From assembly GCA_001801285.1 (NCBI GenBank), contig MGXG01000014.1, forward strand, positions 1-6,458: DNA of 6,458 bases, given 5' to 3'. A model generated the notes under the pieces. That model saw nothing but the letters and a program-made list of their open reading frames with translations. It searched no databases and was not told the origin of the DNA. The translations under genes and the position numbers were made by a program. This document shows, piece by piece, positions 1 through 5,955 of this stretch (position 1 is the stretch's first letter; every line of letters begins with the position of its first letter). The stretch comes from Gammaproteobacteria bacterium GWE2_37_16 (GTDB taxonomy: Bacteria; Pseudomonadota; Gammaproteobacteria; UBA9339).

Positions 1-15
1 CAATTGGTTACAATT

Positions 16-2358
16 ATGCAGAAAAGAAATGGCTTAACTACTGACGAAGCAAAGGAGCTTTTGCAAAAATACGGTCAAAATTTTGTAGCAGAAAAAAAAC
101 CAAACCAGTGGTTGAATTTTTTAGCTAAATTTTGGTCACCCATTTCTTGGATGCTTGAGGCGACAATTATTTTGCAATTAACAATCGGTAAAGTTCATGA
201 AGCATTGATCATTGCATTTTTGTTGATTTTCAATTCCCTATTGAGTTTTTTCCAGGAAGATCGCGCCAATAAAGCTCTGGTTTTGTTGCGTCAACATTTA
301 GCCATTAAAGCACGTGTTTTTCGTGATAATATATGGCAACTGATTGCAGCAGAAGAATTAGTTCCTGGAGATATTATTCATTTACGCATGGGAGATATTG
401 CACCTGCCGATATTAAAATTCTTGAGGGAGAAGCATTATTAGACCAATCAGCATTAACAGGAGAAGCGCTGCCTATTGAAAGCAGTATTGACGCTATTGT
501 TTATTCCGGTGCTTTAGTTAAACGCGGCGAAGCAACAGGAGAAGTTACAGCCACAGGAAAAAATACTTATTTTGGCAAAACTGTTGAGTTAGTACAAACC
601 GCTGAAAACAAAAGCCATATCAAAAACATTATTTTCACCATAGTTAAATATTTAGTGGCTATTGATGGGGTTTTAGCTGCATTGGTATTTGCTTATGCGT
701 TTTTTGTTAATTTACCCATAGTTGATGTTATTCCTTTTGTATTGATTTTGTTGGTTGCCGCCATCCCAGTTGCTTTACCTGCAACATTTACTTTAGCAAC
801 CGCTCTTGGTGCGCGACAATTAGCAAAATTAGGCGTTTTGGTGACGCGTTTGTCAGCCATTGAAGAGGCAGCTGTAATGGATAATGTTTGCTTGGATAAA
901 ACTGGTACCATAACACGCAATAAATTGGAATTAGCTGATTTACGTTCTTATCAACCTTATTCTAACGAAGATTTGCTACAATTTGCCATTTTGGCATCTA
1001 ATGAAGCAACACAAGATCCTATAGATTTGGCATTTTTTGTCGCTGCCAATTCACGCGGTTTACTTGCTTCCTTACCTGAAAAATTAACCTTTACTCCTTT
1101 TGATCCAACACAAAAATGCACTAAAGCGACCTTCAAAAAGGACAATAAAATTTTTCATGTGATAAAAGGAGCCCCAGAAACTGTTGCCAATACACTTCCA
1201 AAATCTTCCAACCTTACACAAGACGCTGAGCAAATGGCAGCACATGGTTATCGGGTTTTAGCTGTAGCAATCGGTAAAGAACAGCAGAATTCGCAAATAC
1301 AATACGAATTGGTTGGAATTTTAGCTTTGTATGATCCACCTCGCACGGATTCAAAAGAGATGATTCAAAACCTAAAAGATTTAGGATTACAGATTCAAAT
1401 GGTAACTGGAGATGGCTTAGTTACCGCCCAAGCAGTTGCGGAACAAGTCGGCATAGGTAAACGTGTTTGTCATCAAAACATGTTGCAGCAAAAAATTATC
1501 ACCACAAGTGAAAAAGTTTATGCATGTGATGTTTTTGCTGGTTTTTTTCCCGAAGATAAATTTAATTTAGTACAAGCTTTACAGGGGGAGGGACATGTAA
1601 CAGGGATGACAGGGGACGGAGTTAATGATGCTCCAGCACTAAAACAAGCTGAGGTTGGCATTGCGGTAGCTAATGCAACTGACGTAGCCAAAGCCGCAGC
1701 TTCGCTTGTATTAACGAATAAAGGTTTATCAGGAATTCGTGCAGCAGTTGAAATTAGCCGCAGCATTCATAAACGCATGCTAACCTATATCCTCAATAAA
1801 ATTTTGAAAAGTTTTGAAATCGCTATTTTCTTAAGTTTAGGCGTGATTTTCACCAAAACTTTAGTGATTACGCCTCTATTGATGGTACTTTTATTGTTTG
1901 CCAACGATTTCATGACTATGTCAATTGCCACTGACAATGTACCCTTTTCACCAAAGCCTGAAAGTTGGCGCATTCCTAATTTAATGCTCGGCTCAGGAGT
2001 TTTAGCAGTTTTGATGTTGCTGCTAGCTTTTGCAGTATTTTTCTTTAGCCGTAATTTTTTGCATTTACCCTTAGACCAATTACAAACTATAACATTTTTA
2101 CTGTTAGTATTTACAGGGCAGGGCAATATTTATTTAGTCAGGGAACGCAAACATATCTGGCATTCCATGCCAGGGAAATGGTTATTATTTAGCTCTTTAA
2201 TGGATATATTAATTGTAAGTGTTTTAGCCACCCAAGGTATTTTAATGACAGCAATTAGCTCGTTATTTGTTGCTGCTTTATTTTCATTAGTAGTGTTTTA
2301 TCTTGTAATTATTGATTTTATCAAGGTACCTGTTTTTAGGCGGTTTGGAATAATTTAA
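16..2358 (+). CDS. P3A-type H+-transporting P-type ATPase (plasma-membrane proton pump family)
   Basis: This is a membrane pump that would use ATP to export protons across the inner membrane. Numbering from the ATG at 16 (780 residues), the visible landmarks are: an N-terminal LTTDEAKELLQKYG cation-ATPase motif, M1-M2 around 40-80, the actuator loop with TGEA at 148-151, PVALP in M4 at 251-255, the phosphorylation site DKTGT at 294-298, the nucleotide-binding KGAPE at 384-388, TGDG at 464-467, TGDGVNDAP at 532-540, and M5-M10 from about 592 to the end. D631 in M6 (motif FANDFMTMS) corresponds by motif to the proton-binding Asp of plant and fungal H+-ATPases. The protein stops soon after M10, so it lacks the eukaryotic C-terminal autoinhibitory domain, as usual in prokaryotes. 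The frame is open to the window edge and no Shine-Dalgarno site is visible before the ATG. A TTG at 4 or an upstream start therefore remains possible. Family assignment is confident; the transported ion is inferred. Confidence 0.93.
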   Translation: MQKRNGLTTDEAKELLQKYGQNFVAEKKPNQWLNFLAKFWSPISWMLEATIILQLTIGKVHEALIIAFLLIFNSLLSFFQEDRANKALVLLRQHLAIKARVFRDNIWQLIAAEELVPGDIIHLRMGDIAPADIKILEGEALLDQSALTGEALPIESSIDAIVYSGALVKRGEATGEVTATGKNTYFGKTVELVQTAENKSHIKNIIFTIVKYLVAIDGVLAALVFAYAFFVNLPIVDVIPFVLILLVAAIPVALPATFTLATALGARQLAKLGVLVTRLSAIEEAAVMDNVCLDKTGTITRNKLELADLRSYQPYSNEDLLQFAILASNEATQDPIDLAFFVAANSRGLLASLPEKLTFTPFDPTQKCTKATFKKDNKIFHVIKGAPETVANTLPKSSNLTQDAEQMAAHGYRVLAVAIGKEQQNSQIQYELVGILALYDPPRTDSKEMIQNLKDLGLQIQMVTGDGLVTAQAVAEQVGIGKRVCHQNMLQQKIITTSEKVYACDVFAGFFPEDKFNLVQALQGEGHVTGMTGDGVNDAPALKQAEVGIAVANATDVAKAAASLVLTNKGLSGIRAAVEISRSIHKRMLTYILNKILKSFEIAIFLSLGVIFTKTLVITPLLMVLLLFANDFMTMSIATDNVPFSPKPESWRIPNLMLGSGVLAVLMLLLAFAVFFFSRNFLHLPLDQLQTITFLLLVFTGQGNIYLVRERKHIWHSMPGKWLLFSSLMDILIVSVLATQGILMTAISSLFVAALFSLVVFYLVIIDFIKVPVFRRFGII

Positions 2359-2383
2359 TTTCAAGGAAAGTGGAATTAAATTA
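2351..2383 (+). terminator. AT-only inverted repeat at the end of the ATPase gene, possible weak terminator
   Basis: The 10-base arms 2351-2360 and 2374-2383 are perfect inverse complements and overlap the ATPase stop codon. The pairing extends inward by a G-U and a C-G pair, leaving a 9-base loop. The stem is almost entirely A/T and no clean T-run follows, so it is at best a weak terminator or an mRNA 3'-end structure. Confidence 0.3.
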
Positions 2384-2475
2384 ATGAAGAGATGAAAGAA
2401 TGTATAGCTGCGCGATGATTTGTATCTTTTACTGTAAGGAAATAACCTGTTGATAAATATAGCAATTTAATTCAC

Positions 2476-2994
2476 ATGAAACCGGTAAACCATATTATGA
2501 CCAACATTTTTAAAACAATAAAAACTCCAGCAGGGGAGTTAACTATCATTGCCAATAATAAAAACTTGCTTGCTACGCTTTGGGAAAATGAAATCCTTGG
2601 GCGAGTTAATATTCAAACTGCAAAAATGGACAAAAACCATCCAGTCCTTCAGGAAGCAGAAAAACAGTTAAATGAATATTTTTTAGGCAAAAGACAGATT
2701 TTTAATTTACCGCTAGAAGTACATGGAACAAGTTTTCAAGAAAAAGTTTGGCTGGGTTTGCAAACCATTCCTTATGGTAAAACCATGAGTTATGCGGAAC
2801 TTGCAGGACAAATCGGATCGCCCAAAGCTTGTCGCGCTGTAGGCGGAGCCAATAGGGTTAACCCCATTTCCATTATAATTCCTTGTCATCGCGTAATCGG
2901 TAGTAATGGTGAATTAACTGGTTTTGCCGGTGGGTTACAATTAAAAGCGTTTCTTTTAGATTTGGAAAAACAACATGGAAGATGGTTTTGTTAG
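2476..2994 (+). CDS. ogt: methylated-DNA--[protein]-cysteine S-methyltransferase (Ogt/MGMT family)
   Basis: This suicide DNA-repair protein would move the alkyl group from O6-alkylguanine (and O4-alkylthymine) to its own cysteine. Numbering from the ATG at 2476 (172 residues), the C-terminal DNA-binding and catalytic domain holds the whole signature: Y106 in the MSYAEL recognition motif, the arginine finger R120 in CRAVGGAN, the hinge N126, and the PCHRVIG active site with nucleophile C137. The TGFAGG loop follows, then E164 in LLDLE. The N-terminal half (TPAGELTIIANN) is the usual degenerate RNase-H-like domain. Length matches stand-alone Ogt (about 170 residues), with no Ada AraC-type or methylphosphotriester domain. 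An in-frame ATG at 2497 would give a 165-residue protein beginning MTNIFKTIKTPAG, which starts much like other family members. Neither start has a convincing Shine-Dalgarno site. It follows the ATPase by 117 bases and probably has its own promoter. Confidence 0.93.
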   Translation: MKPVNHIMTNIFKTIKTPAGELTIIANNKNLLATLWENEILGRVNIQTAKMDKNHPVLQEAEKQLNEYFLGKRQIFNLPLEVHGTSFQEKVWLGLQTIPYGKTMSYAELAGQIGSPKACRAVGGANRVNPISIIIPCHRVIGSNGELTGFAGGLQLKAFLLDLEKQHGRWFC

Positions 2995-3128
2995 TAGTCA
3001 TTTACGGGTGATTGGCGTTAGAGCTATGCGTTAAAACTACGGTATTGTTTGGTTTGTTTAAATATTTTAAGCTAATACAAAAAGATGAGGATTTTCTATC
3101 TCATGCTTTTGAACAATTACTTTTTATC

Positions 3129-3169
3129 AAAATAATATTTTTCTTTTACACAAAGTTTAATATTATTTT
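3129..3169 (+). terminator. AT-rich 11-bp inverted repeat downstream of ogt, possible terminator
   Basis: Arms 3129-3139 and 3159-3169 are perfect 11-base inverse complements made only of A and T. They enclose a 19-base loop, and a short T-run closes the right arm. It lies 134 bases after the ogt stop. The absence of G-C pairs makes intrinsic termination weak. It may simply reflect AT-rich spacer sequence. Confidence 0.25.
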
Positions 3170-3218
3170 TTATCTTAATAATGGCTTAATCATCTTTAAT
3201 AATTATTTAACATTAAGA

Positions 3219-3227
3219 TGATATACT
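3219..3227 (+). promoter_or_regulatory. extended -10 promoter element for the ankyrin-like gene, overlapped by an inverted repeat
   Basis: TGATATACT fits the extended -10 pattern TGnTATAAT with one mismatch, and no good -35 is visible, as is common for extended -10 promoters. The start point would be near 3234, giving a leader of about 48 bases before the ATG at 3282. An imperfect 11-bp inverted repeat (3189-3200 with 3212-3222, one bulged base) ends inside this -10, so a repressor site here is conceivable. A small hairpin (3236-3241 with 3245-3250) lies in the leader. Confidence 0.4.
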
Positions 3228-3281
3228 TGTAATAACTTATTCAAAATAAGAATTTAAAAATAAACTTTCAGGAGAATAGAA

Positions 3282-3884
3282 ATGCCAAAACCAATAACAT
3301 TTTTTCAACCATATTCCACTACCCCAGCGAATTCTGTCGCTACACAGATAACCGAAGCTGCAGAGTGGAGAGGATGGAATACGGTAGCTGAAATAGCTAC
3401 TAGATGTGGCATAACAACCGAAGACGACCTAAAGGCTTACAGCATTGCACTTTTAGAAGCAGCACGCTATATAAACAGCGAAGGAGCATTAAGCGCAGCG
3501 GTAGCATTATTAAATGCGGGTGCTTTAATGACAGGGGTCTATAGTAATGGTTATAGAGCTATACATTATGCCATTTTAAATGACAGCCCTGAATTGTTAT
3601 GTGCCATTTTGGAACATGATCCTCTAGCACATACTATTCTAACTCATATAAATCAGAAGCTTGGTGATAAATCTCAACCAACCAACTATACAGCGGTAGA
3701 ATTATTAAGAATACACAAAGACACTCTAAAAAACGCTAAAGAAATGGCGGAAATTTTAGGAATTCATTTAAACCAAAATGAAATTGAACTTTCCGTGGTT
3801 ACTAATCCTAGCCCAGAACCTCTCGAACCAAACATACTTGAAGATTTTATAAGGAACACAAACTTAATCTGTGCTAAAACATAA
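3282..3884 (+). CDS. small ankyrin-repeat-like protein of unknown function
   Basis: This 200-residue protein is not a family I can name. Its start is well supported by AGGAG at 3270-3274, seven bases before the ATG. Residues 67-115 look like about one and a half ankyrin repeats. The second half of one repeat is AAVALLNAGALMTG (72-85). It is followed by NGYRAIHYAILNDSPELLCAILEH (89-112), which matches the DG-TPLH-A-----LL pattern with AIHYA in place of TPLHLA. The N-terminal 65 residues are predicted helical by their alternating polar and hydrophobic pattern (ITEAAEWRGW, DDLKAYSIALLEAARYI). The C-terminal 50 residues are polar and contain SPEPLEPNILED. There is no signal peptide and no transmembrane segment. 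Ankyrin proteins mediate protein-protein contacts and, in Legionella- and Coxiella-like bacteria, are often type IV secreted effectors. That role is inference only here, and the tail lacks a clear E-block. The gene stands alone, with its own promoter-like element. Confidence 0.75.
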   Translation: MPKPITFFQPYSTTPANSVATQITEAAEWRGWNTVAEIATRCGITTEDDLKAYSIALLEAARYINSEGALSAAVALLNAGALMTGVYSNGYRAIHYAILNDSPELLCAILEHDPLAHTILTHINQKLGDKSQPTNYTAVELLRIHKDTLKNAKEMAEILGIHLNQNEIELSVVTNPSPEPLEPNILEDFIRNTNLICAKT

Positions 3885-3939
3885 ATAAATCCTAGGCTTT
3901 AATTAGGGTAGAGTGCCTTAATTTTTAAAAAAATCTTTA

Positions 3940-3945
3940 TATAAT
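3940..3945 (+). promoter_or_regulatory. perfect TATAAT -10 box upstream of the RelE-like gene
   Basis: TATAAT matches the sigma-70 consensus exactly. The best -35 candidate (TTAATT at 3918-3923, 16-base spacing) is poor. A start near 3952 would place the hairpin at 3958-3993 at the very 5' end of a roughly 72-base leader for the gene at 4024. In AT-rich DNA a chance match is quite possible. Confidence 0.35.
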
Positions 3946-3957
3946 TTCAAAATTCAC

Positions 3958-3993
3958 AATAAATAGGCAGTATTTTTATACTGCCCATTTATT
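3958..3993 (+). terminator. long hairpin between the ankyrin-like and RelE-like genes (terminator or leader structure)
   Basis: The core GGCAGTAT (3966-3973) pairs perfectly with ATACTGCC (3978-3985) over a TTTT loop. The pairing resumes beyond a single A-C mismatch, giving about 15 pairs in a 16-step stem. It lies 74 bases after the ankyrin-like stop codon and 31 bases before the next ATG. The A-rich left flank and T-rich right flank suit an intrinsic terminator that could act in both directions. If the TATAAT at 3940-3945 is used, the hairpin would instead lie in the next gene's 5' leader. Confidence 0.55.
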
Positions 3994-4023
3994 AAATTAC
4001 ACCTTTAAAAAAATAATTACATT

Positions 4024-4572
4024 ATGTTACATAGTCCACCGATAAGTAGTCCACCAAAAAGCGATTTTTTTGGTCATAAAACTGATAGCCATGAAATTAA
4101 TTGGTGTGTATATAGATCACCAAATATCGCTAAATTTGTAGATTTTTTGTTAAAAGGGCAGGCGCCTCAAAGAAGGGAAGATCTGGGCGGAAATATAGAT
4201 AAACAATGTTTTGTAAGAGTTAATGCTTTGTTTCGTGCTTTAGAAAAATATGGTCCGCGTTTAACAGGATATAAGGAACCTGGTGATTTAAATTATAACT
4301 TTGCCATTCAGCCTGATGACCGTAATGATATGTGTCATTGCCATCTAACGAACGCTCACGGTCTTACTTATGTTGTAATGTGGGAAGCCGAAGATGATGT
4401 AGCGAGCGCCAAAAGACAAGGACGCAAACCAGTAATCAATATTGTAAATATAGGTTTACACGAAAACTTTAATTACGCTCGCAAGGAACCTAAAACGGTT
4501 ACTATCGGCAGAACCTTAGGTAGGATAGATTTTGCAGAGGCCGATCAAGGGCACCGTTATATAAAAAGATAA
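4024..4572 (+). CDS. hypothetical protein with RelE/YafQ-toxin-like core
   Basis: This 182-residue soluble protein has no signal peptide or membrane segment. I do not recognise the full-length family. The central part (about 62-151) follows the layout of RelE/YafQ mRNA interferases. A helix (FVRVNALFRALEKYGPRL) leads into a YKEPGDLNYNFAI strand. A Cys/His-rich strand comes next, CHCHLTNAHG (104-113), then the hydrophobic strand LTYVVMWEAED (114-124), and finally INIVNIGLHENFNY (138-151). This last part recalls the closing strand and GTHSDLF-type tail of YafQ. The Pro/Ser-rich N-terminus (1-20) and the basic C-terminus (152-182) are extra to that fold. RelE-family proteins are usually 85-110 residues long and sit beside an antitoxin; none is visible here. 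Fold assignment is an inference from pattern, and toxin activity is unproven. No Shine-Dalgarno site precedes the ATG at 4024. The open frame and following terminator still support a real gene. Confidence 0.7.
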   Translation: MLHSPPISSPPKSDFFGHKTDSHEINWCVYRSPNIAKFVDFLLKGQAPQRREDLGGNIDKQCFVRVNALFRALEKYGPRLTGYKEPGDLNYNFAIQPDDRNDMCHCHLTNAHGLTYVVMWEAEDDVASAKRQGRKPVINIVNIGLHENFNYARKEPKTVTIGRTLGRIDFAEADQGHRYIKR

Positions 4573-4631
4573 TTCCAACTAGAGTGTTAGTGCAAAAATA
4601 GGATAATAGAAGAGTAGTTGGGATACACCAT

Positions 4632-4663
4632 AACCGTGATTATTGTGATAATCACGGTTTTAA
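4632..4663 (+). terminator. rho-independent terminator after the RelE-like gene
   Basis: A perfect 12-bp stem (4632-4643 with 4648-4659) carries a 4-base TGTG loop and is followed directly by TTTTAATT-type sequence. It starts 60 bases after the stop codon at 4570-4572. It is the clearest intrinsic terminator in the window and shows that this gene is not co-transcribed with the next one. Confidence 0.85.
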
Positions 4664-4704
4664 TTCTGATTCATAAAACCAATTCGTAACTCCCACCAGC
4701 AACA

Positions 4705-4804
4705 GCCCCCAAGCAATAGCTCAAAACAATAGTCACAAGCTCGTAGCCGCACAAGCTTTAGCTTGGGGGCAAATCGTCCGCGCAGGTTAAAACCTGCGGC
4801 TACG
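4705..4804. repeat. REP-like inverted pair (BIME-like) with GTAG-led hairpins
   Basis: The perfect inverted ends CGTAGCCGC (4742-4750) and GCGGCTACG (4796-4804) bound a 63-base unit. On each strand GTAG leads toward an internal hairpin. The plus-strand hairpin is CAAGCT-TT-AGCTTG (4752-4765). The other is CGCAGGTT-AA-AACCTGCG (4781-4798). A further perfect 10-bp inverted pair (4705-4714 with 4761-4770) crosses the first pair. GTAG followed by a hairpin is the known signature of REP sequences mobilised by REP-associated tyrosine transposases (RAYT). No such transposase gene is present in this window. Copy number elsewhere in the genome cannot be seen from here. Confidence 0.65.
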
Positions 4805-4944
4805 TTATCTTTGGGTGGTGCCCATCATTATCAACTACTTATTCTGGTGAGCTACCAAAACTTTGTGATCATTTAATAATATATTAATAATTTCAATAAA
4901 TTGAAGTTTTTTTTACCAACTTTTTGTGTCTACTTTCAATATAG

Positions 4945-4958
4945 TTCATTATAATGAA
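4945..4958 (+). promoter_or_regulatory. 14-bp perfect palindrome containing a TATAAT box
   Basis: TTCATTATAATGAA is its own reverse complement and contains a consensus -10 (4950-4955), so it could serve as a promoter with an overlapping dimer operator. The nearest -35-like sequence (TTGTGT, 4924-4929) has a 20-base spacer, which is too long for a strong promoter. Transcription from here would give a leader of about 200 bases for the gene at 5161. Confidence 0.3.
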
Positions 4959-4980
4959 TATAAATACATAATTAATCTCA

Positions 4981-5061
4981 GTGGGTCTAACTCCCCGAAG
5001 CTTGCTTCGACAGAATTAAAACCCACAGATAAAGATACCCTGCAGCTTGTGCTGCGGGGAG
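4981..5061. repeat. second REP-like inverted hairpin pair upstream of the His-tailed gene
   Basis: CTCCCCG (4991-4997) and CGGGGAG (5055-5061) are perfect inverted ends. Each overlaps a hairpin: CGAAGC-TT-GCTTCG (4996-5009) and a 9-bp stem with one G-U pair and a TTGT loop (5038-5059). A second pair, GTGGGT (4981-4986) with ACCCAC (5021-5026), crosses the first, as in the unit at 4705-4804. The G/C-rich palindromes stand out from the AT-rich flanks, which suggests a dispersed repeat. The right-hand hairpin could also attenuate transcription into the next gene. Confidence 0.55.
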
Positions 5062-5160
5062 CATCATTTTTGATTATATATTTTCAGTTTTCCCACACAA
5101 AAACATTGTTTAGCTTTTGTTATCAATTAAAAAACCAAAAAATCAATGAAAGAGGTAAAA

Positions 5161-5877
5161 ATGTTAGATACTCCAGTTCGAAAAAATACTGACCTTGTAA
5201 CAGGATACGCAAAGGACGTAGGTCGCTCATTACCACTTCTTCTTGAAGCAGCAAAGAGGTATGACGTTACTATAGCACCGGAATTGCAACAAACATTTAG
5301 TATAATAAATGCCGGCACACAGTTAACGGGGGCTTTAATACAACTTTATACAGCGACAACAACGTCTTCCATTAAAAATACCATTAGTGGACAGGAAACA
5401 GGTGAAGCCACCCCTTTAATAAACGCAGCTTCTAACGCATCAGCTATCAGTGACTCTCCCGAATGCAAAAGAATAGCATGGGCGAAATTTCTAGGACATG
5501 ATCTACCGGCAACTGCTTGGGCAGTATTTAAAATATCGACAGCATTTGGTTATGACTTGGTGAGTGATTCAGTAAAAGATCTTTTGTATATCGTAGATAA
5601 TTCAGTATTGGCTGCAACAGATTTGATTAACAGAAAACCATGGCAGACAGCATGTCACGCTTGTGCAGTAGCTGGAACAATAATTGGATTAGCTATACCA
5701 GAAGCAAAAACAGCCACAAGTCTAGCTCGTGCTATTACAACTGTTGTTTCACCTGTCGGTTCACTTCTTGGTAAAGGTTTAGACTCCCTCTTCAATCATA
5801 GTAATCGCTCAGCCCAAACAGTAGAAAAACATAGTGATCATGCACACAATCATTCTATCAATAGTTCGCCAAGCTAA
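5161..5877 (+). CDS. hypothetical protein with His-rich C-terminus
   Basis: I do not recognise this 238-residue protein. I chose the ATG at 5161 because AGAGG at 5151-5155 sits five bases upstream. The in-frame ATG at 5146 has no ribosome binding site and would add five residues. The sequence is rich in Ala, Thr and Ser with amphipathic helices. Hydrophobic stretches occur around 47-62 (SIINAGTQLTGALIQL) and, more strongly, 164-179 (ACHACAVAGTIIGLAI). The second is the only plausible membrane-associated segment, though it is short. The tail (222-238) is polar, with four histidines in eight residues (H224, H227, H229, H231), so weak metal binding is conceivable. No signal peptide, catalytic motif or known repeat is evident. 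The gene stands alone: a terminator precedes it by about 500 bases and another follows it. A host-directed or envelope-associated accessory role is speculation. Confidence 0.75.
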   Translation: MLDTPVRKNTDLVTGYAKDVGRSLPLLLEAAKRYDVTIAPELQQTFSIINAGTQLTGALIQLYTATTTSSIKNTISGQETGEATPLINAASNASAISDSPECKRIAWAKFLGHDLPATAWAVFKISTAFGYDLVSDSVKDLLYIVDNSVLAATDLINRKPWQTACHACAVAGTIIGLAIPEAKTATSLARAITTVVSPVGSLLGKGLDSLFNHSNRSAQTVEKHSDHAHNHSINSSPS

Positions 5878-5901
5878 AATGTCTTTAATATCCTATTTTC
5901 C

Positions 5902-5936
5902 ATCACCGATCTTTTCTTGTAAGATCGGTGATTTTG
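5902..5936 (+). terminator. intrinsic terminator between convergent genes
   Basis: A perfect 12-bp stem (5902-5913 with 5921-5932) has a 7-base loop, and its right arm runs into TTTT before GTGCG. It lies 25 bases after the stop of the His-tailed gene and 24 bases beyond the accA stop. On the minus strand the downstream sequence is not T-rich, so it fits the plus-strand gene better, but the stem could also end accA transcripts. Confidence 0.8.
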
Positions 5937-5955
5937 TGCGTGGTTTAATGATTTT

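Larger units (their letters stand above)
4573..5160. other. 588-base non-coding spacer rich in palindromes
   Basis: No credible gene lies here. The spacer contains, in order: the terminator hairpin (4632-4663), a GTAG-led inverted REP pair (4705-4804), an AT-rich stretch, a 14-bp palindrome over TATAAT (4945-4958), and a second inverted hairpin pair (4981-5061). About 100 bases then run to the start codon at 5161. An open frame at 4926-5192 runs through the hairpins and overlaps the real gene start; it has no ribosome binding site and is not supported. Confidence 0.8.

Noticed and set aside
693..2126. Four minus-strand open frames within the ATPase gene
   Set aside because: They lie antisense to strongly conserved ATPase motifs, have low-information translations, and are shadows of the real gene.
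3012..3221. 69-residue open frame after ogt, starting at TTG
   Set aside because: It has no ribosome binding site and a biased Phe/Ile/Leu/Asn composition from AT-rich DNA. It runs through an inverted repeat and shows no recognisable motif.
3282..4572. Ankyrin-like and RelE-like genes as a toxin-antitoxin pair
   Set aside because: The genes are 139 bases apart with a strong hairpin between them, and the upstream protein has no antitoxin-type DNA-binding motif that I can see.
4613..4839. AGTAGTTG (4613-4620) and CAACTACT (4832-4839) as ends of a mobile element
   Set aside because: The 8-bp inverted match has unmatched flanks and no target duplication, and the region includes the upstream gene's terminator, so chance is the simpler explanation.
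4690..5070. CRISPR array in the repeat-rich spacer
   Set aside because: The repeats are inverted, differ in sequence, and show no regular direct-repeat and spacer pattern.
4926..5192. 88-residue open frame starting at GTG
   Set aside because: It has no ribosome binding site, crosses the palindromic repeat pair, and overlaps the well-supported start of the gene at 5161 in another frame.
5127..5318. 63-residue minus-strand open frame
   Set aside because: It is antisense to the 5161 gene start and has no motif or ribosome binding site.
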